Shown piece by piece: positions 17,816 to 25,769 of a stretch of 64,000 bases of DNA (position 1 is the stretch's first letter; every line of letters starts with the position of its first letter). The notes beneath the pieces are model-generated. The model searched no databases. It was not told where the DNA came from and saw nothing but the letters and a program-made list of their open reading frames with translations. The translations under genes were made by a program, and so were the position numbers. Where the stretch lies: positions 4,137,001 to 4,201,000 of the forward strand of contig NZ_CP150096.1 in the NCBI RefSeq assembly GCF_038396765.1, given 5' to 3'. This DNA is from Chitinophaga caseinilytica. Its GTDB lineage: Bacteria > Bacteroidota > Bacteroidia > Chitinophagales > Chitinophagaceae.

Positions 17816-19056
17816 TGGATGTCGATTTCTTTGGCGTTCTTAAACCCGCTCATGTCGGAAATAATAATAGTTTCGCCGGCTTTCAGCCCGGATTTGATTT
17901 CCACGAAATCGAAATTCGCCATGCCCGTCTGCACCATTCTTCTTACCGCCTTATTCCCTTCCACCACGTACACCGCCATGGGCGATACGCCGTTGAAAGC
18001 CGCGCCGTTAGGCGCCCGCAGTACGCCGCGCCCCGAAGCGGTCACGGGGTACACGTCTACTTTCAGGTTCGGGCGGAGGGAAGGATGATGGCCCTGGTCC
18101 AGCCGGATGTCGAATGTGACCGTACTGTTCTGCACCGCAGGGTGAACGGTTTGTACCCGGCCACGGATGCTCTGGTCCTGGATGCGGATGATGACGGGCA
18201 TTCCGGCCGAGAGCTTATCGGAATAGTTATCGGCGATCGTGCCCGTCACCTTGAAGCTTTGAAGGTCCGCGATGCGCACCAAAGGCTCTCCCTCTCGCAC
18301 GGTAGTGCCGATGTTGCGGTTCACCCAGGTAACCACCCCGTTGCGGTGTGCCACGATGCCGGCGCCGTCGAGTTTACGTTTGAGTTCGGCGAGCGCCTGC
18401 GCCTGGATGGCGGATTCGATCTCGGATTCCCGCATTTCTACCTGCATGGCTTCCTGTTTGTTTTTTATCTCGTATTCCAGTTGTGCTTTTTCGTGCTGCG
18501 CCACGCGGAGATTGGTTTCTGCCTGCTCCACGCTTTCCCGGGTACCGCCACCGGCCTTGAAGAGCCTTTTGGCATTCTCCACGTCGGCCTGCAACGCCTG
18601 GATGCGCAGTTGCTTGATGTTGTTGCCGGTCTGGAGGTCGAAGTAACTTTTATCGAGCTGGAGGCGCAGTTTTTTGATATTGTTGCGGCTGGATTCGAGC
18701 TGGAATTTGCCTTTCTCATATTCCGTTTCCGCCGTGGCCTTGTCGAGTTTCAGCAACGGTTGGCCGGCTTTCACGGTGGCCCCCGCGGCGATGTTTACTT
18801 CCAGCAGAGCGGCGTTTACCGGGCTGGTGATCACTTCTTCGAATTCCGGCAATACTTCGCCAGATGCTGTCAGCGTATTCTCGATATCGCCGGTGCCTAC
18901 CTGCGCGGTTTGGATGGATGCGCGCGGCACGGTGGCGTTGAAGAAAAACCGGATGCACAATACGGCCACCGCCACGATGACGATAATGCCGGCGGCTACT
19001 GCCCAGCGTTTGCGCCGGCGGTTTTGTGTGAATGTGGGTGGAAGCGATCTGTCCAT
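17812..19056 (-). CDS. HlyD/MacA-type periplasmic adaptor
   Basis: A 414-residue membrane-fusion protein. The chosen start at 19056 (MDRSLPPTF) gives a short cytoplasmic end and one membrane helix (WAVAAGIIVIVAVAVLCIRF); the open frame continues upstream to 19278, but that part is low-complexity and was rejected. It has a lipoyl half-motif (TASGEVLPEFEEVITSP), a long coiled-coil hairpin (~95-215), then the beta-barrel and membrane-proximal domains. First gene of the exporter operon and 4 bases overlapped by TolC. Confidence 0.9.
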   Translation of the reverse strand: MDRSLPPTFTQNRRRKRWAVAAGIIVIVAVAVLCIRFFFNATVPRASIQTAQVGTGDIENTLTASGEVLPEFEEVITSPVNAALLEVNIAAGATVKAGQPLLKLDKATAETEYEKGKFQLESSRNNIKKLRLQLDKSYFDLQTGNNIKQLRIQALQADVENAKRLFKAGGGTRESVEQAETNLRVAQHEKAQLEYEIKNKQEAMQVEMRESEIESAIQAQALAELKRKLDGAGIVAHRNGVVTWVNRNIGTTVREGEPLVRIADLQSFKVTGTIADNYSDKLSAGMPVIIRIQDQSIRGRVQTVHPAVQNSTVTFDIRLDQGHHPSLRPNLKVDVYPVTASGRGVLRAPNGAAFNGVSPMAVYVVEGNKAVRRMVQTGMANFDFVEIKSGLKAGETIIISDMSGFKNAKEIDIQ

Positions 19057-19087
19057 AGGTGAATCTGAAAAATTTGTCTTTCCCTTT

Positions 19088-19108
19088 CCAATCCAAATGC
19101 CAAACGTA
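19088..19108 (-). promoter_or_regulatory. Candidate promoter of the ABC exporter operon (sigma-54-like and TAnnTTTG elements overlapping)
   Basis: On the minus strand 19102-19088 reads TGGCAT, five bases, then TTGG. This resembles a sigma-54 -24/-12 pair (TGGCAC-N5-TTGC) with two mismatches, one in the important -12 GC. A housekeeping-type TACGTTTG overlaps it (19108-19101). Either would put the start of transcription 15-45 bases before the ATG at 19056. The nearby NtrC regulator makes the sigma-54 reading attractive but unproven. Confidence 0.35.
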
Positions 19109-19131
19109 ATTATCAGGCGTTCAATGAGATG

Positions 19132-19183
19132 CGAAATTTCGATTTCGAAAAAGCGTTCGATATCGGACAGAATTTCCGGAATC
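19132..19183. promoter_or_regulatory. Cluster of palindromes upstream of the exporter operon (candidate enhancer sites)
   Basis: Three dyads lie in 52 bases: a perfect CGAAATTTCG (19132-19141), the imperfect GTTCGATATCGGAC (19155-19168) and the imperfect GAATTTCCGGAATC (19170-19183). They are about 45-95 bases upstream of the candidate promoter, a usual range for NtrC-type enhancer sites. They could equally serve the divergent GH5 gene. Confidence 0.35.
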
Positions 19184-19293
19184 GGAACAAACGGACGGCG
19201 GCGTAAAAAAGGGAATGGAGGAAGGGGTGGACTGTTGCATCCCAGAAAACGTTTGCCTAATTTGACGGGATCAAACATTCCATGTTATTACTT

Positions 19294-21033
19294 ATGAAAA
19301 CGTTTGTCTTATCGTTAGGGCTATTGCTGGCGGGTATCTGCGCCCATGCACAAGGCTTCCTCAAAAGATCGGGAACGCAGATCGTGAACGGGAACGGCGA
19401 ACCCATGGTCCTGCGGGGGATCGGCCTCGGCGGATGGATGCTCCAGGAAGGATACATGCTCAAAATCTACCGCGATGGCCAGCAATACCGCATCCGCGAG
19501 CGGATCGAAGCGCTGGTTGGGCCTGCCCGGGCTGCGGAGTTCTATGACCGCTGGCTGGCCAATCATACCACGGCGGAAGACATCATGGTGCTGAAGAAAT
19601 GGGGCTTCAATTCCGTCCGCCTGCCCATGCATTTCAACCTCTATACCTTGCCGGCCGAAAAGGAGCCTGTGAAAGGACAGGACACCTGGCTCGACAAAGG
19701 CTTCGCGATGACCGACGCGCTCCTCGCCTGGTGTAAAGCCAACGAGATGTACCTTATCCTCGACCTGCACGCCGCGCCCGGCGGCCAGGGCAACGATCTC
19801 AACATTTCCGACCGCGATCCCGCCAAACCCTCGCTCTGGGAATCCCCCGAAAACCAGCGGAAAACCGTAGCACTGTGGCGCAAACTGGCCGAACGCTATA
19901 AAAACGAGCCCTGGATCGGCGCGTACGATATTATTAATGAGCCCAACTGGGGCTTTTCCGACCCGGCGGGCGACCGCAACGGCACAAAGGAAAAGGACAA
20001 CGCCCCACTCCGCAAACTCATGATGGAGATCACAGCGGCCATCAGGGAAGTAGATAACAAACACATCGTCATCATCGAAGGGAACGGCTGGGGCAATAAT
20101 TACAATGGCGTCTTTCCGCCGTGGGACAGCAACATGGTACTCAGCTACCACAAATACTGGAACTTCAACGACCCGTCCAGCATCAGACATATGCTCGAAG
20201 CGCGGGAGAAATACAACATCCCGGTGTGGGTGGGCGAAACGGGGGAGAACTCCAACGTTTGGTTCACGGAAGCGGTCCGATTGCTGGAAAATCACGGGAT
20301 CGGGTGGGCCTGGTGGCCGCTGAAAAAAATCGGGATCAATAATCCGCTGGAGATCGTGGCGCCGGAGGGCTACGCGAAAATCCTGCAATACTGGGCAGAC
20401 AGTTCCGCGCCGCGCCCTGATGCTGAACAGGCCTGGGCGGCGCTGAAAAACCTCGCCGAAGCCACGAACATCCGCCGGAACATTCCGCATCGGGATGTGG
20501 TGGACGCCTTGCTGCGACAGCCCGCTGATCCCTCGGCGAAACCGCTGAAAGCCATCAGACTGTTGCCGTCCATGGAGATCGCTGCTGATTTATACGACCT
20601 GGGCGCAAACGGATTTGCCTATTATGATACCGATACCGCCAATTACCGGGTTTCCGATCCGAAGCGTACCGGGGGAAACCGGGGCGGGGCGTCGAGGAAT
20701 GACGGGGTAGACATTGCCCGGGATTCGGCCGGGGCCTACATCACCCAGGTGGAATCCGGGGAGTGGACGCAGTACACGATGGTTTTCCCGCAGAACAAGC
20801 CGGTACGCCTCTGGCTGACGGTCCGCAGTGGCACAAAGGGCGGGAAAGTGTCGCTGTGGGTGGATGGGAAGCCTTTGCTGGCAAGCGTTTCCGTTCCTGC
20901 AGGGCCTGGCTGGACGGACGTGCCACTGGGTACCGTCAAGCTGCCCGGAGGCCCGCATTCCCTCCGGGTACACGCAGACGAAGGCGGATTCGAATGGCGT
21001 TGGCTGAAAATGAAACAGCAGGGAGTAAAATAA
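19294..21033 (+). CDS. Secreted glycoside hydrolase family 5 enzyme with C-terminal carbohydrate-binding-like domain
   Basis: About 579 residues from the ATG at 19294 (another ATG at 19282 adds four). A signal peptide (MKTFVLSLGLLLAGICAHAQ) is followed by a GH5 TIM barrel with acid/base Glu216 in DIINEPNW and nucleophile Glu315 in WVGETGEN; other GH5 marks are GFNSVRLP and LDLHAAPGGQ. From ~440 a beta-sandwich (GFAYYDTDTANYR, later GEWTQYTMVF and a final GFEWRWLKM) resembles a CBM6-type module. It probably cleaves a beta-glucan or related glycan outside the cytoplasm; exact substrate unknown. It is transcribed alone, divergent from the exporter operon. Confidence 0.9.
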   Translation: MKTFVLSLGLLLAGICAHAQGFLKRSGTQIVNGNGEPMVLRGIGLGGWMLQEGYMLKIYRDGQQYRIRERIEALVGPARAAEFYDRWLANHTTAEDIMVLKKWGFNSVRLPMHFNLYTLPAEKEPVKGQDTWLDKGFAMTDALLAWCKANEMYLILDLHAAPGGQGNDLNISDRDPAKPSLWESPENQRKTVALWRKLAERYKNEPWIGAYDIINEPNWGFSDPAGDRNGTKEKDNAPLRKLMMEITAAIREVDNKHIVIIEGNGWGNNYNGVFPPWDSNMVLSYHKYWNFNDPSSIRHMLEAREKYNIPVWVGETGENSNVWFTEAVRLLENHGIGWAWWPLKKIGINNPLEIVAPEGYAKILQYWADSSAPRPDAEQAWAALKNLAEATNIRRNIPHRDVVDALLRQPADPSAKPLKAIRLLPSMEIAADLYDLGANGFAYYDTDTANYRVSDPKRTGGNRGGASRNDGVDIARDSAGAYITQVESGEWTQYTMVFPQNKPVRLWLTVRSGTKGGKVSLWVDGKPLLASVSVPAGPGWTDVPLGTVKLPGGPHSLRVHADEGGFEWRWLKMKQQGVK

Positions 21034-21091
21034 TAATTATCTTTCCGTTACGAAATAACAAAAATAATATATATATTCGGCCCGGAATCAT

Positions 21092-21721
21092 ATGCCTCAA
21101 CAGTCCACCAAGAAGCGGTTCGAATCGTGCTGTGTAGCCTGCGACACCTGGATCGTTAGCTATCAGTCGGCTACGCTCCCTCATCCGGTATACCTCGTAT
21201 GGTATACGGACAGGGCGAGTGGCGACCGGTTGCTCATGCACCGGAATGGCCCGGTTTTCACGGCGGGAACGCCGGAAAGCGTGGCGCCTGCTGCGGATGC
21301 GCAGTTGCCCGGGCTGGTGTACCACCCGCGGTTCCCGCAGTGGCTGGAAAGGGTAGTGGAGCTGACCCCGACGGTCTGTAATGCATATGATGCCGATTAT
21401 ATCGAACAGGCGCTTTGCAGCAAGCGGAAGCTCAGCCTCAAGGCGATGGACGCCCTGTCTAACTTCATCGATCTTTTCGGCGATTATGCCAATAGCCTGG
21501 AGAACGTTTCGCACCTGCAGGCGTTCCGTGAAAACCCCGTGATCGAATCGTACATATCCCATTATTACCGCTTCATTTTCTGGCCGCGCCTGCAGCATGG
21601 CGCGCAGTTCAGGGATGCGCAAAGGCCCGCGCTGGAAACCGACCACAGCGCATTGTTAACCGTGTTCAGGGAAATGAGGGCGCAATTCGAAGCCGGTCTC
21701 AAAAGCTTATCCGGAAACTGA
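21092..21721 (+). CDS. Hypothetical cytoplasmic protein
   Basis: A 209-residue soluble protein with no signal peptide, no membrane segment and no family I recognise. It has a Cys pair near the N-terminus (FESCCVACDTW) and a helical C-terminal half (~125-205). The leader is AT-rich with TATATTCG at about 21070, one base off the TAnnTTTG consensus. It is followed after 21 bases by a DUF5362-type membrane protein. No function can be assigned. Confidence 0.65.
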   Translation: MPQQSTKKRFESCCVACDTWIVSYQSATLPHPVYLVWYTDRASGDRLLMHRNGPVFTAGTPESVAPAADAQLPGLVYHPRFPQWLERVVELTPTVCNAYDADYIEQALCSKRKLSLKAMDALSNFIDLFGDYANSLENVSHLQAFRENPVIESYISHYYRFIFWPRLQHGAQFRDAQRPALETDHSALLTVFREMRAQFEAGLKSLSGN

Positions 21722-21742
21722 TCTATCTAAAACCTACAAAAA

Positions 21743-22210
21743 ATGGAAAATCAAAACCTGTTCGACCTCCACATCGACGAAACAAGCGCCCGCTTTCTGA
21801 AAGAAACCGCCAAATGGGGCCGGTTCCTGTCCATCCTCGCTTTTATCGTGCTCGGCTTTTACGCGCTGTGCGTCCTGATCATGATACTGGTGGGCCAAAG
21901 GGCCAGCGGTCCGGTGATGGAAAGCGCATACGGCGCCAACCCCATGAGTATGATGATGGCTACCGGCACGGGCCTGTTCTTTATCCTGCTCGTCGTAGCA
22001 CTGATGGTGATCCCTGTGATTTATATGTACCGCTTTTCCACCCGGCTGAAAGTGGCGCTGGAGAATAACGACCAGCACACGTTGACCGAATCTTTCAGCA
22101 ACCTGAAATCGCTGTTCAAATTCTACGGTATTTATACGATCGTAGTCCTGGCGATCATGGTGCTCGCGTTCATCGGCGGAATTATCGCCGGTGCTTCCAT
22201 GATGGGTTAA
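21743..22210 (+). CDS. DUF5362-like membrane protein
   Basis: A 155-residue protein with three membrane helices (~25-50, ~70-95, ~125-150). The N-terminal segment LFDLHIDETSARFLKETAKWGRFLSIL is typical of the DUF5362 family of Bacteroidota, whose role is unknown. An A-rich leader (ACAAAAAATGG) replaces a Shine-Dalgarno site. A strong terminator follows immediately. Confidence 0.75.
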   Translation: MENQNLFDLHIDETSARFLKETAKWGRFLSILAFIVLGFYALCVLIMILVGQRASGPVMESAYGANPMSMMMATGTGLFFILLVVALMVIPVIYMYRFSTRLKVALENNDQHTLTESFSNLKSLFKFYGIYTIVVLAIMVLAFIGGIIAGASMMG

Positions 22211-22237
22211 AAATTATACAGATGAATTTGAAAAGGA

Positions 22238-22260
22238 GCCCCCGCCCGGGGGCTCTTTCC
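22238..22260 (+). terminator. Rho-independent terminator
   Basis: A 9-bp perfect GC-rich stem (22238-22246 with 22249-22257), then TTTCCTATTTAAT. It closes the DUF5362-like transcript. Confidence 0.75.
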
Positions 22261-22285
22261 TATTTAATAAAATCTTCCCGTACTT

Positions 22286-22762
22286 ATGTTCATTTCCGTT
22301 CAATCCAGATTCAAATGGGGCGCTTACACGCCGCTTCTGGCCGGCGTTTTGCTTCCGGCGATCATTTCGGTTGTGATATGGTCCCAGTTTATTGCCAAGG
22401 GGCTTATGACGAACAATGGTAAAGTATCCTGGCCGCTGGTGCTGTTTGTTGTGGCGATGTCGTCCCAGGTAGGTATGACAGTTTTTCTGCTGCTGACGCG
22501 TTTGGTGCGCATGGAGATTTCCGACTATAGCATCAAGACGAAAAATTTTTATGGCTATGGACAGGAAAAGGAATGGTTGTTCGCCGATCTTGAGGGGTAT
22601 TCGATTAAAGTGCGTGACCTGAAAAACAAGGGTGTCGTGGAATTTTTGATACTTTGGAAAGATGGGAAAAAAGTGTTGCGGATCAATGATTCCTATTTCG
22701 ATAATTACTTCGAGATCAAGGAGGCGGTGACCGGTAAACTGAAAAATTTAGGTGAACGATAA
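22286..22762 (+). CDS. Membrane protein with C-terminal PH-like domain (paralogue A)
   Basis: A 158-residue protein with two N-terminal helices (~15-38 and ~48-70) and a cytoplasmic C-terminal half that looks like a bacterial PH-type domain (FYGYGQEKEWLFADLEGYSI, then FLILWKDGKKVLRI). It shares layout and the GYG/W/DLEGY/W-DGKKV pattern with the next gene, 12 bases downstream, so the two are a tandem duplication. Function unknown. Confidence 0.7.
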   Translation: MFISVQSRFKWGAYTPLLAGVLLPAIISVVIWSQFIAKGLMTNNGKVSWPLVLFVVAMSSQVGMTVFLLLTRLVRMEISDYSIKTKNFYGYGQEKEWLFADLEGYSIKVRDLKNKGVVEFLILWKDGKKVLRINDSYFDNYFEIKEAVTGKLKNLGER

Positions 22763-22774
22763 CGCAAAGGAGGC

Positions 22775-23236
22775 ATGAGGACCATAACATCGAAAATCCG
22801 CCCGACTGTTTATATATCGGCGGTACTGGGATTGTTGATCCCTTTTATTTTCCTCTTATTTGGAGCTGCGTTGCTGTCGGATACCGGTGCATTCGACGGT
22901 ATTTCGCTGTTGCTCTGCATGGGAACATTAGCGGCAGGCGCCGGGGCGCTGGTTTTCTGGGGTACCGTCACTTACCGGCAGTTCGTTTGGCTGGAGATAG
23001 ATGAAGACAGCATTAAGCAGAAAAGACTAGGTGGATATGGCGCCGAATCCACATGGCGGCTCGATGAACTGGATGGTTATACGATCGGAACACGATGGAT
23101 AAGGAGTAGCGGAACGGTGGAGGAAATCGTGATCTGGAGGAATGGTCAGAAAGTAATCACAGTTTTGCAGCCGGCCTTTACCAACTACCTCTTGCTGAAA
23201 GACGCTATCGAGCGTGGTTTGAAACCAATTCGCTGA
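22775..23236 (+). CDS. Membrane protein with C-terminal PH-like domain (paralogue B)
   Basis: A 153-residue paralogue of the preceding gene: two helices (~12-35 and ~45-65), then the matching domain (LGGYGAESTWRLDELDGYTI, later IVIWRNGQKVITV). A perfect AAAGGAGG lies only one base before the ATG, too close for a normal Shine-Dalgarno site; no better start is obvious. Function unknown. The tandem pair suggests a heteromeric membrane complex. Confidence 0.68.
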   Translation: MRTITSKIRPTVYISAVLGLLIPFIFLLFGAALLSDTGAFDGISLLLCMGTLAAGAGALVFWGTVTYRQFVWLEIDEDSIKQKRLGGYGAESTWRLDELDGYTIGTRWIRSSGTVEEIVIWRNGQKVITVLQPAFTNYLLLKDAIERGLKPIR

Positions 23237-23254
23237 ATCATAAATCCATTACGA

Positions 23255-23289
23255 AAAAAGGCCGCCCCTCACAACAGGACGGCCTTTTT
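23255..23289. terminator. Bidirectional terminator
   Basis: A stem AAAAAGGCCG (23255-23264) with CGGCCTTTTT (23280-23289) gives a T-run on both strands. It separates the convergent PH-like gene and the glucosylglycerol-phosphate synthase gene. Confidence 0.85.
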
Positions 23290-23318
23290 CTATTTTTCAT
23301 TTTTCAATCATGCGGATG

Positions 23319-25577
23319 TTACGAAGATTGCGCCAGGCTCAGGTTGTAGGCGTGAATGCCGCTGAGCTCCTGCATGAATTCATCTGCCCAGAATTCGATA
23401 TTGTAATGATTCACGTTCTCGAACAGGCGCTGCATGCGGATCTGGCGCTCCTGCCTGTTCATGGCGATGGCGCGGAGCAGGGAATCGGTCATGGATACAT
23501 TGTCGTACGGGTTGGTCATGATCGCATCCCCCAGTTCTACCGATGCGCCGGCGAATTCTGAAAGCACCAGCACGCCGTCCGAATTCGGGAGTTGCCCCTG
23601 TGCGGCCACGTACTCCTTGGCAACGAGGTTCAGTCCATCGCGCAGCGGTGTTATCCATGCGATGTCGGCGATAGCGTAATACGCCACCACTTCCTCGAAC
23701 GAGAACGAGCGGAAGAAGAAATGGATTGGCACCCAGTCGATCGTGGAATATTTCCCGTTGATCATACCGATGAGCTGTTCCAGTTCCTGCTGCACCTGTT
23801 CGTAGATCTTCATTCCTTTCGCCGGCGGCGTACAGATATTGATCAGTTCCACTTTTCCGTGCAGGTTCGGATGTTCTTCGAGGAACTGCGCAAAGGCCTT
23901 GATCTTCTCCAGCGGCCCTTTCACATAATCCAGCCTTTCGATGCTGAGGATGGTTTTCTTGCCGACGGTGTTTTTCTTTAATTGCGCGATCATTTCCTTC
24001 GTGCTGTCTTGCTGCAGCAATTCGCCGATGTAGTCTACATGTACGCCTACGGGATTGGCGCCGAGCCGTACTTTGCGGCGGCCGGTGTCGATCTCACGGG
24101 TCATGGTGCCGGTGCCCATGGCGGAGCTGTAGGTGAGGAAGCGTGGGGCGCAGCTTTCGGTTTCGGTGATCTTCACGGGCATGAGGCTTTTCACGACGTC
24201 CACGAAATTCTCCACGTAGCGGGGAATGTGGAAGCTCACGTAATCGCACTGCAGCAGGCTGTGGATGATCTCCGAGCGCCAGGGAATGATGTTGAAGGTA
24301 TTGGCCGCCGGGAAGGCGGTGTGATGGAAGAAACCGATTTTAAGGTCGGGCCGCAGTTGGCGCAGGAATCCGGGCACCATCCACAGGTTGTAGTCGTGGA
24401 TCCAGATCATGGCGTTGGGCGCGGCTTCCTTCGCGGCTTTTTCGGCGAACACGCGATTCACTTTCAGGTAATGTTCCCAATGTTCGTGGTTGAACTGGGC
24501 TTTTTCCACGAAAGAGAAGATCGCGGGCCAGAAGGCTTCTTTCGAAAATACTTTATAGAAGATGTTGATGTCGTCTTTTTGCAGGATCACCGGGCTTGCT
24601 TCCAGGTTGGGATATTCTTCGCGGTCGATGAAGAAGTTTTCTTCCGGAGCTGGATTTTCTTCGTCCACTTCCTGCCACGCGATCCACAGTCCGGGCCTGC
24701 CGGATTTGAAGAAATTGGTGAGGGTAGGGAGGATGCCGTTGGGTGATTTGGGTTTGCGGCGCACGAGCTCACCGTCTTCCACTGCCGTTTCGAACGGGAA
24801 GCGATGGTAGAGCATGACGAGCTGGGTGGATTCCGCGGATTCGGCGGCTTTTTCCGCTTTGGTATAAAAGGGCCGGAAATCTTTCCAGTGCCGGATGGCT
24901 TCGATGATGCCGCCGGCGCCGGGCGCGTTTGCGATGAAAGTGTCTTCGCGGCCGGATACGGCGCGCACGAGCGCGGGCTCTGCCGCGCCAACCACTACGC
25001 CCCGGAACCCGCGGGCGTAGAGCGAAAGATCGTTGAGGGTGTCTCCGGCTACGAGGATCTCACTGTCGGGGACCTGCAGGAGGTCTGCCAGTTGCCGCAA
25101 TGTGGCGCCCTTGTTGACGGACGGGGGCAGCACGTCGAGGAATTTATTGGCCGACAGGATGATGTCGCAACCGAGGGATTCTTCCAGGCGGGAAATTTCC
25201 GACTGGATGGACGGGTCGTCAAAGAAGAAGGAACAACGACGTTGCTGTGGCACGGGCTGGAGGCGCAGGCCTTTTACTTCGTTCATCTGTTCCATAACGG
25301 CCTGTTTACCGGGCCATTTCAGTTCGATGTTGTTCTGAATGGGTTGAACGGGCAACAACGTATGGCCGTCGAGAATGGTGGCGCCCACATCGCAGATGAT
25401 GTAGTCGGGCGTGGGGATGACGGGGTCAGCAAGCAGCGGGAGAACCGTTTCTACGCCGCGGCCTGTTACGAAAATGAGTCGGAAGTCAGCGTTTTGCCGG
25501 ATCAGGGCATACAGTTGTTCTTTGTGGGCCTGACTTCCTCCCAGGAATGTTCCATCTAAATCGGTGGCAAGGATCAT
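23319..25577 (-). CDS. Bifunctional glucosylglycerol-phosphate synthase/phosphatase (or trehalose-phosphate type)
   Basis: About 752 residues from the ATG at 25577 (a longer frame begins at 25610). Residues 1-245 are a HAD phosphatase of the sucrose-phosphatase type: nucleophile motif ATDLDGTFLGG, VTGRG, and the final motif VAGDTLNDLSL. The rest is a GT20 glycosyltransferase with WIHDYNLWMVPGFLRQ, SIERLDYVKGP and RDGLNLVAKEYVA. The Asn-Leu-Trp-Met-Val-Pro signature and the phosphatase-first order fit the GgpPS enzymes of some proteobacteria, which make the osmolyte glucosylglycerol in one protein; trehalose-6-phosphate is the alternative product. A role in osmotic or desiccation tolerance is likely. 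Confidence 0.85.
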   Translation of the reverse strand: MILATDLDGTFLGGSQAHKEQLYALIRQNADFRLIFVTGRGVETVLPLLADPVIPTPDYIICDVGATILDGHTLLPVQPIQNNIELKWPGKQAVMEQMNEVKGLRLQPVPQQRRCSFFFDDPSIQSEISRLEESLGCDIILSANKFLDVLPPSVNKGATLRQLADLLQVPDSEILVAGDTLNDLSLYARGFRGVVVGAAEPALVRAVSGREDTFIANAPGAGGIIEAIRHWKDFRPFYTKAEKAAESAESTQLVMLYHRFPFETAVEDGELVRRKPKSPNGILPTLTNFFKSGRPGLWIAWQEVDEENPAPEENFFIDREEYPNLEASPVILQKDDINIFYKVFSKEAFWPAIFSFVEKAQFNHEHWEHYLKVNRVFAEKAAKEAAPNAMIWIHDYNLWMVPGFLRQLRPDLKIGFFHHTAFPAANTFNIIPWRSEIIHSLLQCDYVSFHIPRYVENFVDVVKSLMPVKITETESCAPRFLTYSSAMGTGTMTREIDTGRRKVRLGANPVGVHVDYIGELLQQDSTKEMIAQLKKNTVGKKTILSIERLDYVKGPLEKIKAFAQFLEEHPNLHGKVELINICTPPAKGMKIYEQVQQELEQLIGMINGKYSTIDWVPIHFFFRSFSFEEVVAYYAIADIAWITPLRDGLNLVAKEYVAAQGQLPNSDGVLVLSEFAGASVELGDAIMTNPYDNVSMTDSLLRAIAMNRQERQIRMQRLFENVNHYNIEFWADEFMQELSGIHAYNLSLAQSS

Positions 25578-25661
25578 TATCAGTGTTTTTGGTGATAGAA
25601 TATGTGTCAAAAGCCATAGAGGGCTTGAATATCAGTGGGGTTAAGGGTTGGATAGCGTTCA

Positions 25662-25669
25662 CAAAGGTA
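25662..25669 (-). promoter_or_regulatory. TAnnTTTG element for the osmolyte synthase gene
   Basis: The minus strand reads TACCTTTG, an exact consensus match about 85 nt before the start at 25577. No convincing -33 TTTG at the right distance. Confidence 0.35.
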
Positions 25670-25691
25670 CGGAAAATGCCGGGAGGGGCGG

Positions 25692-25728
25692 GGTGACAAC
25701 TTGGCGAAACCGGTGACGATTAGTCACC
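25692..25728. promoter_or_regulatory. Three GGTGAC half-sites in the divergent intergenic region
   Basis: GGTGAC occurs at 25692-25697 and 25712-25717 (20-base period). Its inverse GTCACC at 25723-25728 forms a perfect 6-5-6 dyad with the second copy. It lies between the divergent osmolyte synthase and acyl-CoA synthetase genes, so it is a plausible operator. Confidence 0.4.
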
Positions 25729-25769
25729 CCGCTGACTTGTTTCATCCAGTGAAATTTATTATATTGGCC

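Noticed and set aside
14586..19062. Long plus-strand ORFs at 14586-15695 and 17815-19062
   Set aside because: Opposite strand of the permease and HlyD genes, with residue composition typical of shadows.
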